Of a stretch of 64,000 nt of DNA, positions 56,103-64,000 are shown in pieces. The notes under the pieces were generated by a model. It made no database searches, was not told where the DNA came from, and saw only the letters and a list, made by a program, of their open reading frames with translations. A program made the position numbers and the translations under genes. Every line of letters begins with the position of its first letter. Within the stretch, counting starts at the first letter, position 1. The stretch covers positions 2,233,501 through 2,297,500 of the forward strand of contig NZ_AP023367.1 in NCBI RefSeq assembly GCF_014218335.1, given 5' to 3'. The DNA is from Anaerocolumna cellulosilytica. Its GTDB lineage: Bacteria > Bacillota > Clostridia > Lachnospirales > Lachnospiraceae.

Positions 56103-56187
56103 TAAGAAAGGATGCCACTGTACCATTCTTTCAACCTGTTTGTATGTGGCAATAATACATGCTGATGCAAATGTATTATGCAAAGGA
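56103..56187 (+). ncRNA. Leader motif copy C, before ptsI
   Basis: TAAGAAAGGA, stem TGCCAC (56113-56118)/GTGGCA (56146-56151) with loop containing CTTTCAACC, hairpin ATAATACAT (56152-56160)/ATGTATTAT (56171-56179), followed by the AAAGGA ribosome site. Stem sequences of the second hairpin differ from copy B but pair fully. Confidence 0.68.
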
Positions 56188-56194
56188 TAATTTT

Positions 56195-57820
56195 ATGAAA
56201 AGTTATAAAGGCAAATCCATTTATAATGGAGTAGCAATAGGAAAAATATATTTCTATTCAAAGGGTGAGCAGGTAGTTAAAAGAGAAAAGGTTGATAATT
56301 CTGATGAGGAAGTTAAGCGTTTTGAAAAGGCAAAAGAGCAGGCAATCACAGAACTGAATTCTTTGTATGACAAAGCATTGAAGGAAGTGGGAGAAGTGAA
56401 TGCGGCTATCTTTGAAGTACATGCTATGATGCTTGAAGATGATGACTACATCGACTCCATTGTAAATATGATTTCTTCGCAAAAAGTCAATGCAGAATAT
56501 GCAGTGGCTATGACTGGCGATAACTTTTCTAAATTATTTGCCGAAATGGAAGATGAATATTTTAAAGCCAGAGCCATTGATATAAAAGACATCTCCGAGA
56601 GAGTAGTTAATTGTTTAACTGGCAAAGCCCTAGATGGCAATCTGGGTGAAGAACCGGTGATTGTTCTTGCGAAGGATTTGGCTCCAAGCGAGACGGTGCA
56701 GATGGATAAATCAAAACTGTTAGGTTTTGTTACAGAGCTTGGTTCCTCTAATTCTCATACCGCTATTCTTGCCAGAACTATGAATATCCCTGCCTTAATT
56801 GGTATCGAAGCGCTTCCGGAGTTGAATGGAAAGCTTGCGATTTTAGATGGGTATTCCGGAACCCTCATTATTGAGCCGGAGGAAGATATTCTGGAAAAGA
56901 TGAAAAAGAAACAGCAGGAGGATTTAGAAAACAGAAAGCTTCTCATGCAGCTTAAGGGAAAAGAGACTATCACTCTTGACGGTAAGAAGATTCATCTTTA
57001 TGCAAATATCGGCAGTGTGTCAGATGTAAAAGCGGTATTAGCCAATGATGCAGCAGGAATTGGTTTATTCCGAAGTGAATTCTTATATCTGGAAAAAAAT
57101 ACTTATCCGACAGAAGAAGAACAGTTTCAGGTTTACCGTACAGTAGCCGAGATGATGGCAGGTAAAAAGGTTATTATTCGTACGCTTGATATCGGAGCTG
57201 ATAAACAGGTGGACTACTTTAATCTGGAAAAGGAAGAGAATCCGGCGATGGGCTATCGTGCCATTCGAATCTGTCTTGATAGAACAGATATTTTTAAAAC
57301 ACAGCTTCGAGCATTATATAGGGCGAGCGCTTACGGAAATATTTCCATTATGTATCCTATGATTATATCTGTCGATGAGGTGAGACAGATTAAAAAAATC
57401 GTAGAAGAAGTAAAAGCAGAGCTTATGGAACAGGGCATTAAATTTAATGAAGTAGAGCAGGGGATTATGATTGAAACACCTGCTGCGGTAATGGAAAGTG
57501 AGGCATTGGCAGGAGAAGTGGATTTCTTTAGTATCGGTACCAATGACTTAACCCAGTATACATTGGCTATTGACCGTCAGAATCCTAAGCTTGATAATAT
57601 CTATGATTCCCATCATCCGGCTGTTTTAAAGATGATTCAAATGGTAGTGGAAAATGGACATAAAGAAGGATGTTGGGTAGGAATTTGCGGCGAATTGGGC
57701 GCTGATATATCTCTTACACGTACTTTCTTAAAAATGGGAGTAGATGAATTATCTGTATCTCCTTCCTTTGTTCTTGCCCTTCGTAAGGAAATCAGAGAAG
57801 TTAACATTTCTGAATTATAA
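56195..57820 (+). CDS. ptsI: PTS enzyme I (PEP-protein phosphotransferase)
   Basis: 541 residues from ATG 56195. Phospho-His H188 in SNSHTAILART, PEP-binding GIGLFRSEFLYL and DKQVDYFNLEKEENPAMGYRAIR, catalytic Cys498 in GICGELGAD. Transfers phosphate from PEP to HPr. Slight departures from the consensus (GSSNSHTAI for GGRTSHSAI) are common in clostridia. Terminator follows. Confidence 0.95.
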   Translation: MKSYKGKSIYNGVAIGKIYFYSKGEQVVKREKVDNSDEEVKRFEKAKEQAITELNSLYDKALKEVGEVNAAIFEVHAMMLEDDDYIDSIVNMISSQKVNAEYAVAMTGDNFSKLFAEMEDEYFKARAIDIKDISERVVNCLTGKALDGNLGEEPVIVLAKDLAPSETVQMDKSKLLGFVTELGSSNSHTAILARTMNIPALIGIEALPELNGKLAILDGYSGTLIIEPEEDILEKMKKKQQEDLENRKLLMQLKGKETITLDGKKIHLYANIGSVSDVKAVLANDAAGIGLFRSEFLYLEKNTYPTEEEQFQVYRTVAEMMAGKKVIIRTLDIGADKQVDYFNLEKEENPAMGYRAIRICLDRTDIFKTQLRALYRASAYGNISIMYPMIISVDEVRQIKKIVEEVKAELMEQGIKFNEVEQGIMIETPAAVMESEALAGEVDFFSIGTNDLTQYTLAIDRQNPKLDNIYDSHHPAVLKMIQMVVENGHKEGCWVGICGELGADISLTRTFLKMGVDELSVSPSFVLALRKEIREVNISEL

Positions 57821-57853
57821 CATGTAACAGGTGATTTGTTTTTAAAGATGAAT

Positions 57854-57893
57854 AAACCCAGCCTTTGGTGGTAAGCCAACGGGCTGGGTTTAT
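57854..57893 (+). terminator. Terminator of ptsI
   Basis: AAACCCAGCC pairs with GGCTGGGTTT and is followed by a short T-rich stretch. Confidence 0.88.
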
Positions 57894-58062
57894 TGTTATA
57901 GACAGAGAAGTGTTACTAATTTTCACTACATGAACGGGTAATTTTATTTTGATAAATATGTAATAAAATGGCATTGTGATTTGTTATGTATATTGATATA
58001 ATAACTCATACAAAATATTACAAACTCTTATCACACTTTTTCATTTTATGAAAGGAATGCAT

Positions 58063-58251
58063 ATGGATAAAATATTTTTTGCATTAATTGGAATTGCATT
58101 TATTGTTTTTGGAATTACATGTTTATTATTTAGTACCTTATTACAATGGAGTATAATGGATCTGCCAGGAATCTTTTTTCCTTTTGTTGGGGCAGGAATA
58201 ATTGTATATTCGGTGAAATTATATATAAAAGAGAATAGTAAGTATATTTGA
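58063..58251 (+). CDS. Small membrane protein, 62 residues
   Basis: ATG 58063 with AAAGGA 6 nt upstream. Two hydrophobic segments (IFFALIGIAFIVFGITCLLF and LPGIFFPFVGAGIIVYSV) separated by a short loop, with a basic C-terminal tail. Function unknown; similar to many small two-helix membrane proteins of Firmicutes. Confidence 0.6.
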   Translation: MDKIFFALIGIAFIVFGITCLLFSTLLQWSIMDLPGIFFPFVGAGIIVYSVKLYIKENSKYI

Positions 58252-58391
58252 AATGCTAAAGAGAAGAACAATTAGCATAGATTGAATATACAAAGAATGT
58301 GCAACTATAAATTATACCTTTCCCTATAGAAGACTAAAAAGAGTGAAAAATTCACTCTGTATCAGAACGTATATAAATAGTAAAATACATA

Positions 58392-58430
58392 AAAATGGAT
58401 ACGAAGTTCTAAAGTCATCGTATCCATTTT
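58392..58430. terminator. Bidirectional terminator
   Basis: AAAATGGATACGA (58392-58404) pairs perfectly with TCGTATCCATTTT (58418-58430), giving T runs in both directions; it serves the amidohydrolase gene on the minus strand and possibly the small gene at 58063. Confidence 0.85.
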
Positions 58431-58453
58431 AAATTAAAAGCTACATAAAGGCA

Positions 58454-59626
58454 TTACATTTCCACATTCTTATCAGCTTTAATCAGTTTACCATCAATGT
58501 AAGTACCGACCACGTTTGTTAAGGAATCCATAATATCACCATCTGCTATAACGATATCTGCATCCTTGCCAACAGAAAGAGAACCTACACGAGCTTCAAC
58601 ACCAATGTGCTTTGCAGGATTAATGGTAATAGCCTGTAAAGCGGCAAAGGGTTCCATGCCTGATTTTACAGCAAGACCTGCACACAACGCCAGATACTGC
58701 TGTGGTATAACAGGGCTGTCTGTGATAATGGAAACGGAAAGCCCTGCTTTTGCTAAGATTCCCGGAGTTTTAAAGGTTTTATTGCGAAGCTCATATTTCG
58801 TAGCATGACCAAGGGAAGGGCCTACTGCAACCGGATAACCTTCTTTTGCCAACTCTCCGGCAATGAGATGACCTTCTGTACAATGCTCTAAAGTTAGCTT
58901 TAAATCAAATTCTTTAGCTATGCGGATAGCAGTAAAGATATCATCAGCTCTGTGAGCATGTGCTTTTAAAGGCATTTCTCGATTCAGCACCGGAAGAAGT
59001 GCCTCTAGTTTCATGTTAAAAGCCGGTTTTTTACTAAGATCTTCACCGGCATTGTCTAATTTTTCTTTGTATTCCTTCGCCTGAAAGAGCATTTCCCTAA
59101 GTTTTGCTGCAGTGGACATTCTGGAGTAATTATTTTTGTCCTTATAGCAGCGTTTTGGATTTTCTCCGAAGGCGCATTTCATGGCTGTCTTTTCCTTCAG
59201 TATCATATTGTCAATTCTGTCACCAATTAATTTGATAGCTGTAAAAGCACCGCCTAATACATTAGAGCTTCCAGGACCTGTAGAAACAGTAGTAACACCA
59301 CCAAGAGCCGCCAGTAATAAAGATTCGTCCCTTGGATTTACTGCGTCAATTGCACGAAGGTGAGGTGTTATAATATCGTTTAATTCATTATAATCCTGTC
59401 CTTCAAAGCCAATTCCATAACCATCAAGACCAATATGGGAATGGGCATCTACAAGACCCGGATATACATTAAGACCAGTAGCGTCAACAACTTCGGTTCC
59501 TTCCTCCGGAACAATATCTTGTTGGATTTTTGTGATTTTACCGTCAACAGCTAATATGTCTGCTATGTAAGGGGCGGGATTTACAGCGTCATGAACGAAT
59601 CCGCCTTTGATTAGTAAAGCTTTCAT
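58454..59626 (-). CDS. Amidohydrolase-family metal-dependent hydrolase
   Basis: 390 residues. Metal ligands visible: HxH in YPGLVDAHSHIG, MPLKAHAHRADDI, LEHCTEG, and Asp in IITDSPV. The composite beta-sandwich plus TIM-barrel layout is typical (N-terminal MKALLIKGGFVHD; C-terminal ARVGSLSVGKDADIVIADGD). Resembles the imidazolonepropionase/prolidase-like subgroup of unknown substrate found in clostridia. AGGAGGAA precedes ATG 59626. Single gene. Confidence 0.88.
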   Translation of the reverse strand: MKALLIKGGFVHDAVNPAPYIADILAVDGKITKIQQDIVPEEGTEVVDATGLNVYPGLVDAHSHIGLDGYGIGFEGQDYNELNDIITPHLRAIDAVNPRDESLLLAALGGVTTVSTGPGSSNVLGGAFTAIKLIGDRIDNMILKEKTAMKCAFGENPKRCYKDKNNYSRMSTAAKLREMLFQAKEYKEKLDNAGEDLSKKPAFNMKLEALLPVLNREMPLKAHAHRADDIFTAIRIAKEFDLKLTLEHCTEGHLIAGELAKEGYPVAVGPSLGHATKYELRNKTFKTPGILAKAGLSVSIITDSPVIPQQYLALCAGLAVKSGMEPFAALQAITINPAKHIGVEARVGSLSVGKDADIVIADGDIMDSLTNVVGTYIDGKLIKADKNVEM

Positions 59627-59758
59627 TTGATTCCTCCTGTCATTTACATCTTCTTGTATGCTTTATGAATATCTGCATTTAATAGTGTAATCCTTTATTG
59701 CTGTGAAGTCAAATATCAGAATTGATAAATTTATTTTGTTAATACCCGAATAAAAGTC

Positions 59759-62700
59759 TTACTTCTTGGTGAGTCGTTCTGTCTTTAAGAATTGTAAAGT
59801 CAGATTCCAATGAATATCCTCTTCGCATAACTGATATTTTTCTGCTAAATCGGGACCACAGGAACTGGAGCCTACACCACTCATTTTATAATCCAGACAG
59901 AGAATTGTGCCGTCTGATTTTTGCAGCTCATAGTTATGAGCTTTCTGCATTAATTCTTCTTGTGTATAAGCAGTTGCCTGAAAGGAAAAAGGATTCGCAC
60001 CTGTTATATATATGCTTTGCCCGTAGTCAGAGGTTATTGTAACATCATTGCAACCATAGTGACTGGAATTCTCCTGTGGTTTAATGTAATCTACGTAGGT
60101 AGTATCAACCACTTCATCAAATCTACCGAACCAGGAGGAACGGTGTTTATCCATATAACTTTCATTAGGACCATAGCCTAAATAATTTACCTTCTGATAT
60201 TCTTTTGGCAGGAAGAAGCGAAGCCCAAATCTAGGAAGATATGGTAAATCTGTATTGCGCTTTCCATCTAACTTAAGCGAAACAGTACCGTCAGCCCCAA
60301 TATACCAGGTTACTTCTATATCAAGTATGTGCTGAATCTGAATGGCAGTAATAGTGAGTCGGCAATGAATGGAAGTACCCTGACTTTCCTGTGTTACCTG
60401 TGTATCATAAACTCGTGTAAGAGCTCTATGGTAGCCGGCGTTTTCCCAGGCAGAACGAATTCTACGGTCATTATCAATCGGTGCACGCCAGATGTTATAT
60501 TCCAAGGGCTTATCTAAAATACAGTGATTGTTAATAATCATGGAATCGAAGTTTCCTCGGAGTTTGTTAAACTGATAGCAGTAATTTGCCCCGGTAAGGA
60601 TTACCTTGGAAGCATTTTCTTCCATGTGAACTGCAAAAGGTTTATCAACCGTGTTGGCAACAGCTATATCTTTTGCCGATACATAAGGCTTGGAGCTTTC
60701 TTTTAAGAACAACTGGTCAAATCCAAGTTCATGTCCTTTTGCAGTAAAAGGTAAATCCTTTGACTGGATATATACAAGTCTTAAAGTAACACTGCCTGTT
60801 TTAGTCATATCTGTAATATAGCTTTTATTGTAAGGTATTGTTAGGATTCCTTTTGTATGTGGCTCTAAATGTATAGTTCCAAGTTCTAAAGTCTCTATGA
60901 GCTCGCCGTCATAAAGAAGTTCACTGCGCAATGATACATAATCAGACAGGTTAGTAAAGTCTAATTTATTCTCAAGTTCAATCGTTCCATCTTCTGCGTT
61001 CAGTAATGCAGCGCGTACTGGACGAATTACATTTTTATATTCAGCCAGTGCAGGATGGGGGATACGGTCAGGGGATACCATGCCGTCTACACAAAAATTG
61101 TCATCGTGTGGATATTCACCGGAGTCACCGCCATAATGGAAGATTTTGCGACCATCTGTAGTGATACCGCGATAAATTGCATGGTCACACCATTCCCATA
61201 CAAAACCACCCACAAACCGGTCATGTTTATAAATGCAATCGAAATAATCTTCAATATCTCCGGGGCCGTTACCCATCGCATGAACAAATTCACATAGTAT
61301 GTAAGGCTTCGGCTTCTCAGTCAGATATTCTTCAATACTTGGTACAGAAGCATACATGGTACTATATACATCTAGCATAGAAGTGTCATTTATATGGCCT
61401 CCGGTTTCATGTACACTGCCTTCGTAATGAAGTAGTCTGGTAGGGTCATAAGCTTTTATAAAACGCCCTGTATCTTCAAAAGCTTTGCTGTAGCCGGCTT
61501 CATTTCCCATAGACCACATAATAATAGAAGGGTTATTCTTATCCCGTATAACATTTCTCTGGTTCCGGTCGAGTATAGCATCTGCAAAGATTTCACGTTG
61601 TGTAAGATCACCATAGGTAGTTTGGTAACCGCCTCCATAAAAGCTTACGGCACCGTGTGCTTCTAAATCACTTTCCCCAATTACATAAAAACCATATTCA
61701 TTACATAACCCGGTAAACCAGGGGGCGTTGGGATAATGACTAGTACGGATGGCATTGATATTAGATTCCTTCATCAATTTCAAATCAATCAACGCTTGTT
61801 CTTTACGGATAGTATAGCCGGTAACTGGATCACTGTCATGACGATTGACACCTTTAAATTTGACTTTTGATCCATTAATATAAATGATATCCTCTTTTAT
61901 TTCAATACAACGAATTCCGACTTTTTGGTATATTACCTCATTTGGTGTTGTAATAGTCAGGTTATACAGATAGGGGTCTTCAGCATTCCAAAGATGCGGA
62001 TTTAATAGTTCTATGGATAAGGTATTGTTTTTAACAATTTTAGTAACCAGCATATTACCATCCCTATCCTGTAAAGTACAAGTTATTGGAACTTCGGAAC
62101 CGGTAAAACGGAAGTCTACCCTTATTTCGGCTTTGGTATAGGGGGCTTCAAGTAATGTTTTTACAAAGTAATCCTGAATATGATTTACAGGACGTATAAG
62201 CAGATAAACATCACGGAAGATGCCGGTCATACGGAATTTATCCTGGTCTTCTAAGTAACTTCCGTCACACCATTTTAATACGACTACGGTTAAATCATTA
62301 TTGCCGGACTTTAGGTAAGGGGTAATGTCAAATTCGCTGGTAGAATGGGATACTTGACTATAGCCGACGAGTGTCTGATTCACATAGACATAAAAGCAGG
62401 AGTCTACACCTTCAAAATTTAAGTAATGCTTGTAAGTATGTAATTCTTGTGTAATAGAAAGAGTTCTATGATAAACGCAGGTCGGATTTTCAGCCGGTAC
62501 ATAAGGTGGGTCATAAGGAAAAGGAAATCTAACATTGGTGTATTGATGACGGTCATAACCATAATTTTGAATACAGCCAGGTACCGGTATTGTGTCATAT
62601 TTGTCATAGCGGTAATCCGGGGCAGTAAAATCCTCTACTTCAAAAGGGGTGTTATAGAAGCGGAAATCCCAATCTCCACTTAATAACTGTACCCTAGAGC

Positions 62701-62818
62701 TGTCTTTTATTTCTCCCGGAGCATAAGGAATATAGTAGCTGCGATTTTCTTCACAGCCTTTATGAAGCACTTTGGTGTCCTCATAATATTTTGGTAAGTT
62801 AAGTTCTGATTTCAACAT
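59759..62818 (-). CDS. lacZ: GH2 beta-galactosidase, LacZ type
   Basis: 1019 residues from ATG 62818 (AAAGGAGT 5 nt upstream; the ATG at 62899 has no site). Full LacZ layout: jelly-roll sugar-binding domain, Ig domain, TIM barrel with acid/base E440 (SMGNEAGYS) and nucleophile E510 (ILCEFVHAMGNGPG), and C-terminal Bgal_small_N domain (about 740-1015). Cytoplasmic hydrolysis of lactose or beta-galactosides from plant galactans. Divergent from an AraC gene; copy 3 of the structured element lies in the shared region. Confidence 0.94.
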   Translation of the reverse strand: MLKSELNLPKYYEDTKVLHKGCEENRSYYIPYAPGEIKDSSRVQLLSGDWDFRFYNTPFEVEDFTAPDYRYDKYDTIPVPGCIQNYGYDRHQYTNVRFPFPYDPPYVPAENPTCVYHRTLSITQELHTYKHYLNFEGVDSCFYVYVNQTLVGYSQVSHSTSEFDITPYLKSGNNDLTVVVLKWCDGSYLEDQDKFRMTGIFRDVYLLIRPVNHIQDYFVKTLLEAPYTKAEIRVDFRFTGSEVPITCTLQDRDGNMLVTKIVKNNTLSIELLNPHLWNAEDPYLYNLTITTPNEVIYQKVGIRCIEIKEDIIYINGSKVKFKGVNRHDSDPVTGYTIRKEQALIDLKLMKESNINAIRTSHYPNAPWFTGLCNEYGFYVIGESDLEAHGAVSFYGGGYQTTYGDLTQREIFADAILDRNQRNVIRDKNNPSIIMWSMGNEAGYSKAFEDTGRFIKAYDPTRLLHYEGSVHETGGHINDTSMLDVYSTMYASVPSIEEYLTEKPKPYILCEFVHAMGNGPGDIEDYFDCIYKHDRFVGGFVWEWCDHAIYRGITTDGRKIFHYGGDSGEYPHDDNFCVDGMVSPDRIPHPALAEYKNVIRPVRAALLNAEDGTIELENKLDFTNLSDYVSLRSELLYDGELIETLELGTIHLEPHTKGILTIPYNKSYITDMTKTGSVTLRLVYIQSKDLPFTAKGHELGFDQLFLKESSKPYVSAKDIAVANTVDKPFAVHMEENASKVILTGANYCYQFNKLRGNFDSMIINNHCILDKPLEYNIWRAPIDNDRRIRSAWENAGYHRALTRVYDTQVTQESQGTSIHCRLTITAIQIQHILDIEVTWYIGADGTVSLKLDGKRNTDLPYLPRFGLRFFLPKEYQKVNYLGYGPNESYMDKHRSSWFGRFDEVVDTTYVDYIKPQENSSHYGCNDVTITSDYGQSIYITGANPFSFQATAYTQEELMQKAHNYELQKSDGTILCLDYKMSGVGSSSCGPDLAEKYQLCEEDIHWNLTLQFLKTERLTKK

Positions 62819-62994
62819 GAATACTCCTTTCAATATGATAATTCTAAGGAATTGCATAAGCATAAAATTGTTTTCTGTAATGAATATATCAAAAAACAAT
62901 CCATATTTCTATACATAAAATTTATGTTCACATGCACAAAGTTTTCAAATTGACAGAATTAAGTAAAAGATTTATGATATAGCTTATATAGTCA

Positions 62995-63117
62995 TTTGCG
63001 ATACTGTTTTTTTCTGTTTTGAAACCATCAGATTCACCAAAAAGGGTTCCGATGCAGTGGCAAGCCGCCCTTATTTTAATGATTTTGCCCACTTCCAATC
63101 GCCACCTATTTCGCAAA
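62995..63117 (+). ncRNA. Structured intergenic element, copy 3 of 3
   Basis: Terminal stem TTTGCGA (62995-63001)/TCGCAAA (63111-63117), small hairpin ACC-AAAAA-GGGT, apical hairpin GTGG-CAAG-CCGC (one U-G pair, plus strand only), conserved GGTTCCGATGCAGTGGCAAG core and downstream TTTTGCCCACTTCCAATC shared with copy 2. The outer inner stem is weaker here (ATCA/TGAT). It ends 40 bp before the AraC start codon, inside its probable 5' leader. Confidence 0.65.
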
Positions 63118-63156
63118 GGTCTAATTATAACGGATAAGTTCACAGGAGGAAGTAGT

Positions 63157-64000
63157 ATGTTAACAGTTGTTGGATATTACGACTGGCAATCCAATGAAAA
63201 ATCTGTATCGGAAGAAGAGTTTTTTGTACATTGCTGCGGAAGATATAAATTGGTACGAACAGAGCGGTTCCAGACAGAACGCCCTCAGGGTGCTGCGAAT
63301 TACCAGTTAATCTATATTGCAGACGGGAGCGCCAGATTTATGATGGATGGTAAGCTGTATACACTGGAAAAGGGGAATTGTATACTGTACCGCCCAGGTG
63401 AGGCACAGTACTATTATTATCATTTGGAAGAACACCCGGACATTTATTGGGTTCATTTCTCCTGTCATGAAGGATGTGCCCTTTTAGAACAATTGAACTT
63501 TCAGGAGGGGAATATCTACAATGTAGGAATTCATAACAGTTATATCCACTTGTTTGATAATATAATACAAGAGCTCCAGCTAAAACAGCCTTTTTGTGAA
63601 GAGCAGCTAAAATTGATGATACAGCAGCTGCTTTTAAAGATGGGAAGAAATCGGATGATACAGAATAATCTATTTGAGAATTATAACAAGGAGGTAGAAG
63701 AAGCCATACGTTTGTTCCACCTTGCTCCAGAAAAGGATTATACCATAAAAGAGTTTACAAGAGAGAGGGGACTTAATTACTATAGATTTATAGATACATT
63801 TACAAAATATGTGGGGATGTCGCCAAGACAGTATATCATTAATATACGCATGACGACCGCCAAGGAGTTATTAACCAACTCCTTGTTTCAGATTTCTGAA
63901 GTGGCGCAGTTAACCGGTTATGATAATCCTTTATACTTTAGCAGATTGTTTAAGAAGACATGGGGCGTATCACCTACAGAATATCGTAATATAAGCGGCA
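63157..64000 (+). CDS. AraC-family regulator (partial, cut by right edge)
   Basis: 281 codons from ATG 63157 (ACAGGAGGA 7 nt upstream) to the window end, no stop reached. N-terminal cupin-type domain (YQLIYIADGSARFMMDGKLY; YRPGEAQYY; YWVHFSCHEG) and C-terminal HTH region (YTIKEFTRERGLNYYRFIDTF; ISEVAQLTGYDNPLYFSRLFKKTWGVSPTEYR), almost complete. Divergent from lacZ and likely its regulator. A structured element occupies its leader. Confidence 0.88.
   Translation, partial: MLTVVGYYDWQSNEKSVSEEEFFVHCCGRYKLVRTERFQTERPQGAANYQLIYIADGSARFMMDGKLYTLEKGNCILYRPGEAQYYYYHLEEHPDIYWVHFSCHEGCALLEQLNFQEGNIYNVGIHNSYIHLFDNIIQELQLKQPFCEEQLKLMIQQLLLKMGRNRMIQNNLFENYNKEVEEAIRLFHLAPEKDYTIKEFTRERGLNYYRFIDTFTKYVGMSPRQYIINIRMTTAKELLTNSLFQISEVAQLTGYDNPLYFSRLFKKTWGVSPTEYRNISG

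Noticed and set aside
56103-56187. Hammerhead-like ribozyme in the pts leader (CTGATG)
   Set aside because: The conserved CUGANGA and GAAA core is incomplete, so a ribozyme is not supported.

Overview
The window looks like chromosome from a low-GC, anaerobic, plant-polysaccharide-degrading clostridium (Lachnospiraceae type; Lachnoclostridium phytofermentans is the closest style I know, but that is inference). Reasons: AT-rich sequence, strong AGGAGG ribosome sites, an [FeFe]-hydrogenase/NfnAB/Rex electron-transfer operon, many AraC regulators, PTS and BglG-type antitermination, and a large set of glycoside hydrolases. No rRNA, tRNA, CRISPR array or intact transposase was found.

Layout. 1-9.8 kb: hemicellulose. 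A secreted modular GH5 mannanase (cut by the left edge), then intracellular GH115 alpha-glucuronidase and GH8 exo-oligoxylanase, an oxidoreductase/ThuA pair and an AraC regulator. 9.8-12.5 kb: a GyrI-like protein behind a perfect LexA-box promoter, a decayed TipAS fragment and a berberine-bridge-type flavoenzyme. 12.7-17.3 kb: a beta-glucoside locus (licT, PTS EIIBCA, 6-phospho-beta-glucosidase) with two RAT/terminator switches. 17.3-28 kb: GMC dehydrogenase pair, secreted GH16 beta-1,3-glucanase, CD3324-family protein, serine hydrolase, and a methyltransferase-MarR-dehydrogenase operon with twin operators. 28.2-37.7 kb: HydABC, Rex, NfnAB and a second Rex with a LysR gene. 37.9-42.3 kb: a second, divergent groESL followed by a LoaP-type NusG paralog, a BtrH-like protein and a FabZ-like dehydratase. 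42.5-46.4 kb: two XRE regulators, a CoiA-like protein, a methyltransferase and AraC. 46.8-53 kb: a DUF5107-TPR giant protein and a GH2 enzyme. 54.1-57.9 kb: antiterminator, free-standing EIIB, HPr and enzyme I. 58-64 kb: small membrane protein, amidohydrolase, GH2 beta-galactosidase and an AraC gene cut by the right edge.

Most unusual signals. (1) A dispersed ~125-140 nt structured element occurs three times (3044, 23453, 62995), always in the same orientation; base pairing is kept while sequence changes, and G-U wobbles indicate the plus strand is the RNA. (2) A second leader motif (GCCAC/GTGGC stem, then a hairpin) precedes ptsH and ptsI, and less completely the GH2 gene at 50211. (3) The PTS locus has the glcT-ptsGHI order of Bacillus, but ptsG is replaced by a lone EIIB domain, and HPr has Lys where the regulatory Ser46 should be. 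(4) The groESL2-loaP-BtrH-like-fabZ cluster couples a dedicated chaperonin with a specialised antiterminator. (5) TATCGATA boxes occur in pairs with identical 14-bp spacing near nfnA, and once before the second rex.

How the genes work together: secreted mannanase and beta-glucanase release oligosaccharides; the cytoplasmic GH115, GH8, GH1, GH2 and PTS systems finish the job; glycolytic reductant goes through NfnAB and HydABC to H2 under Rex control.
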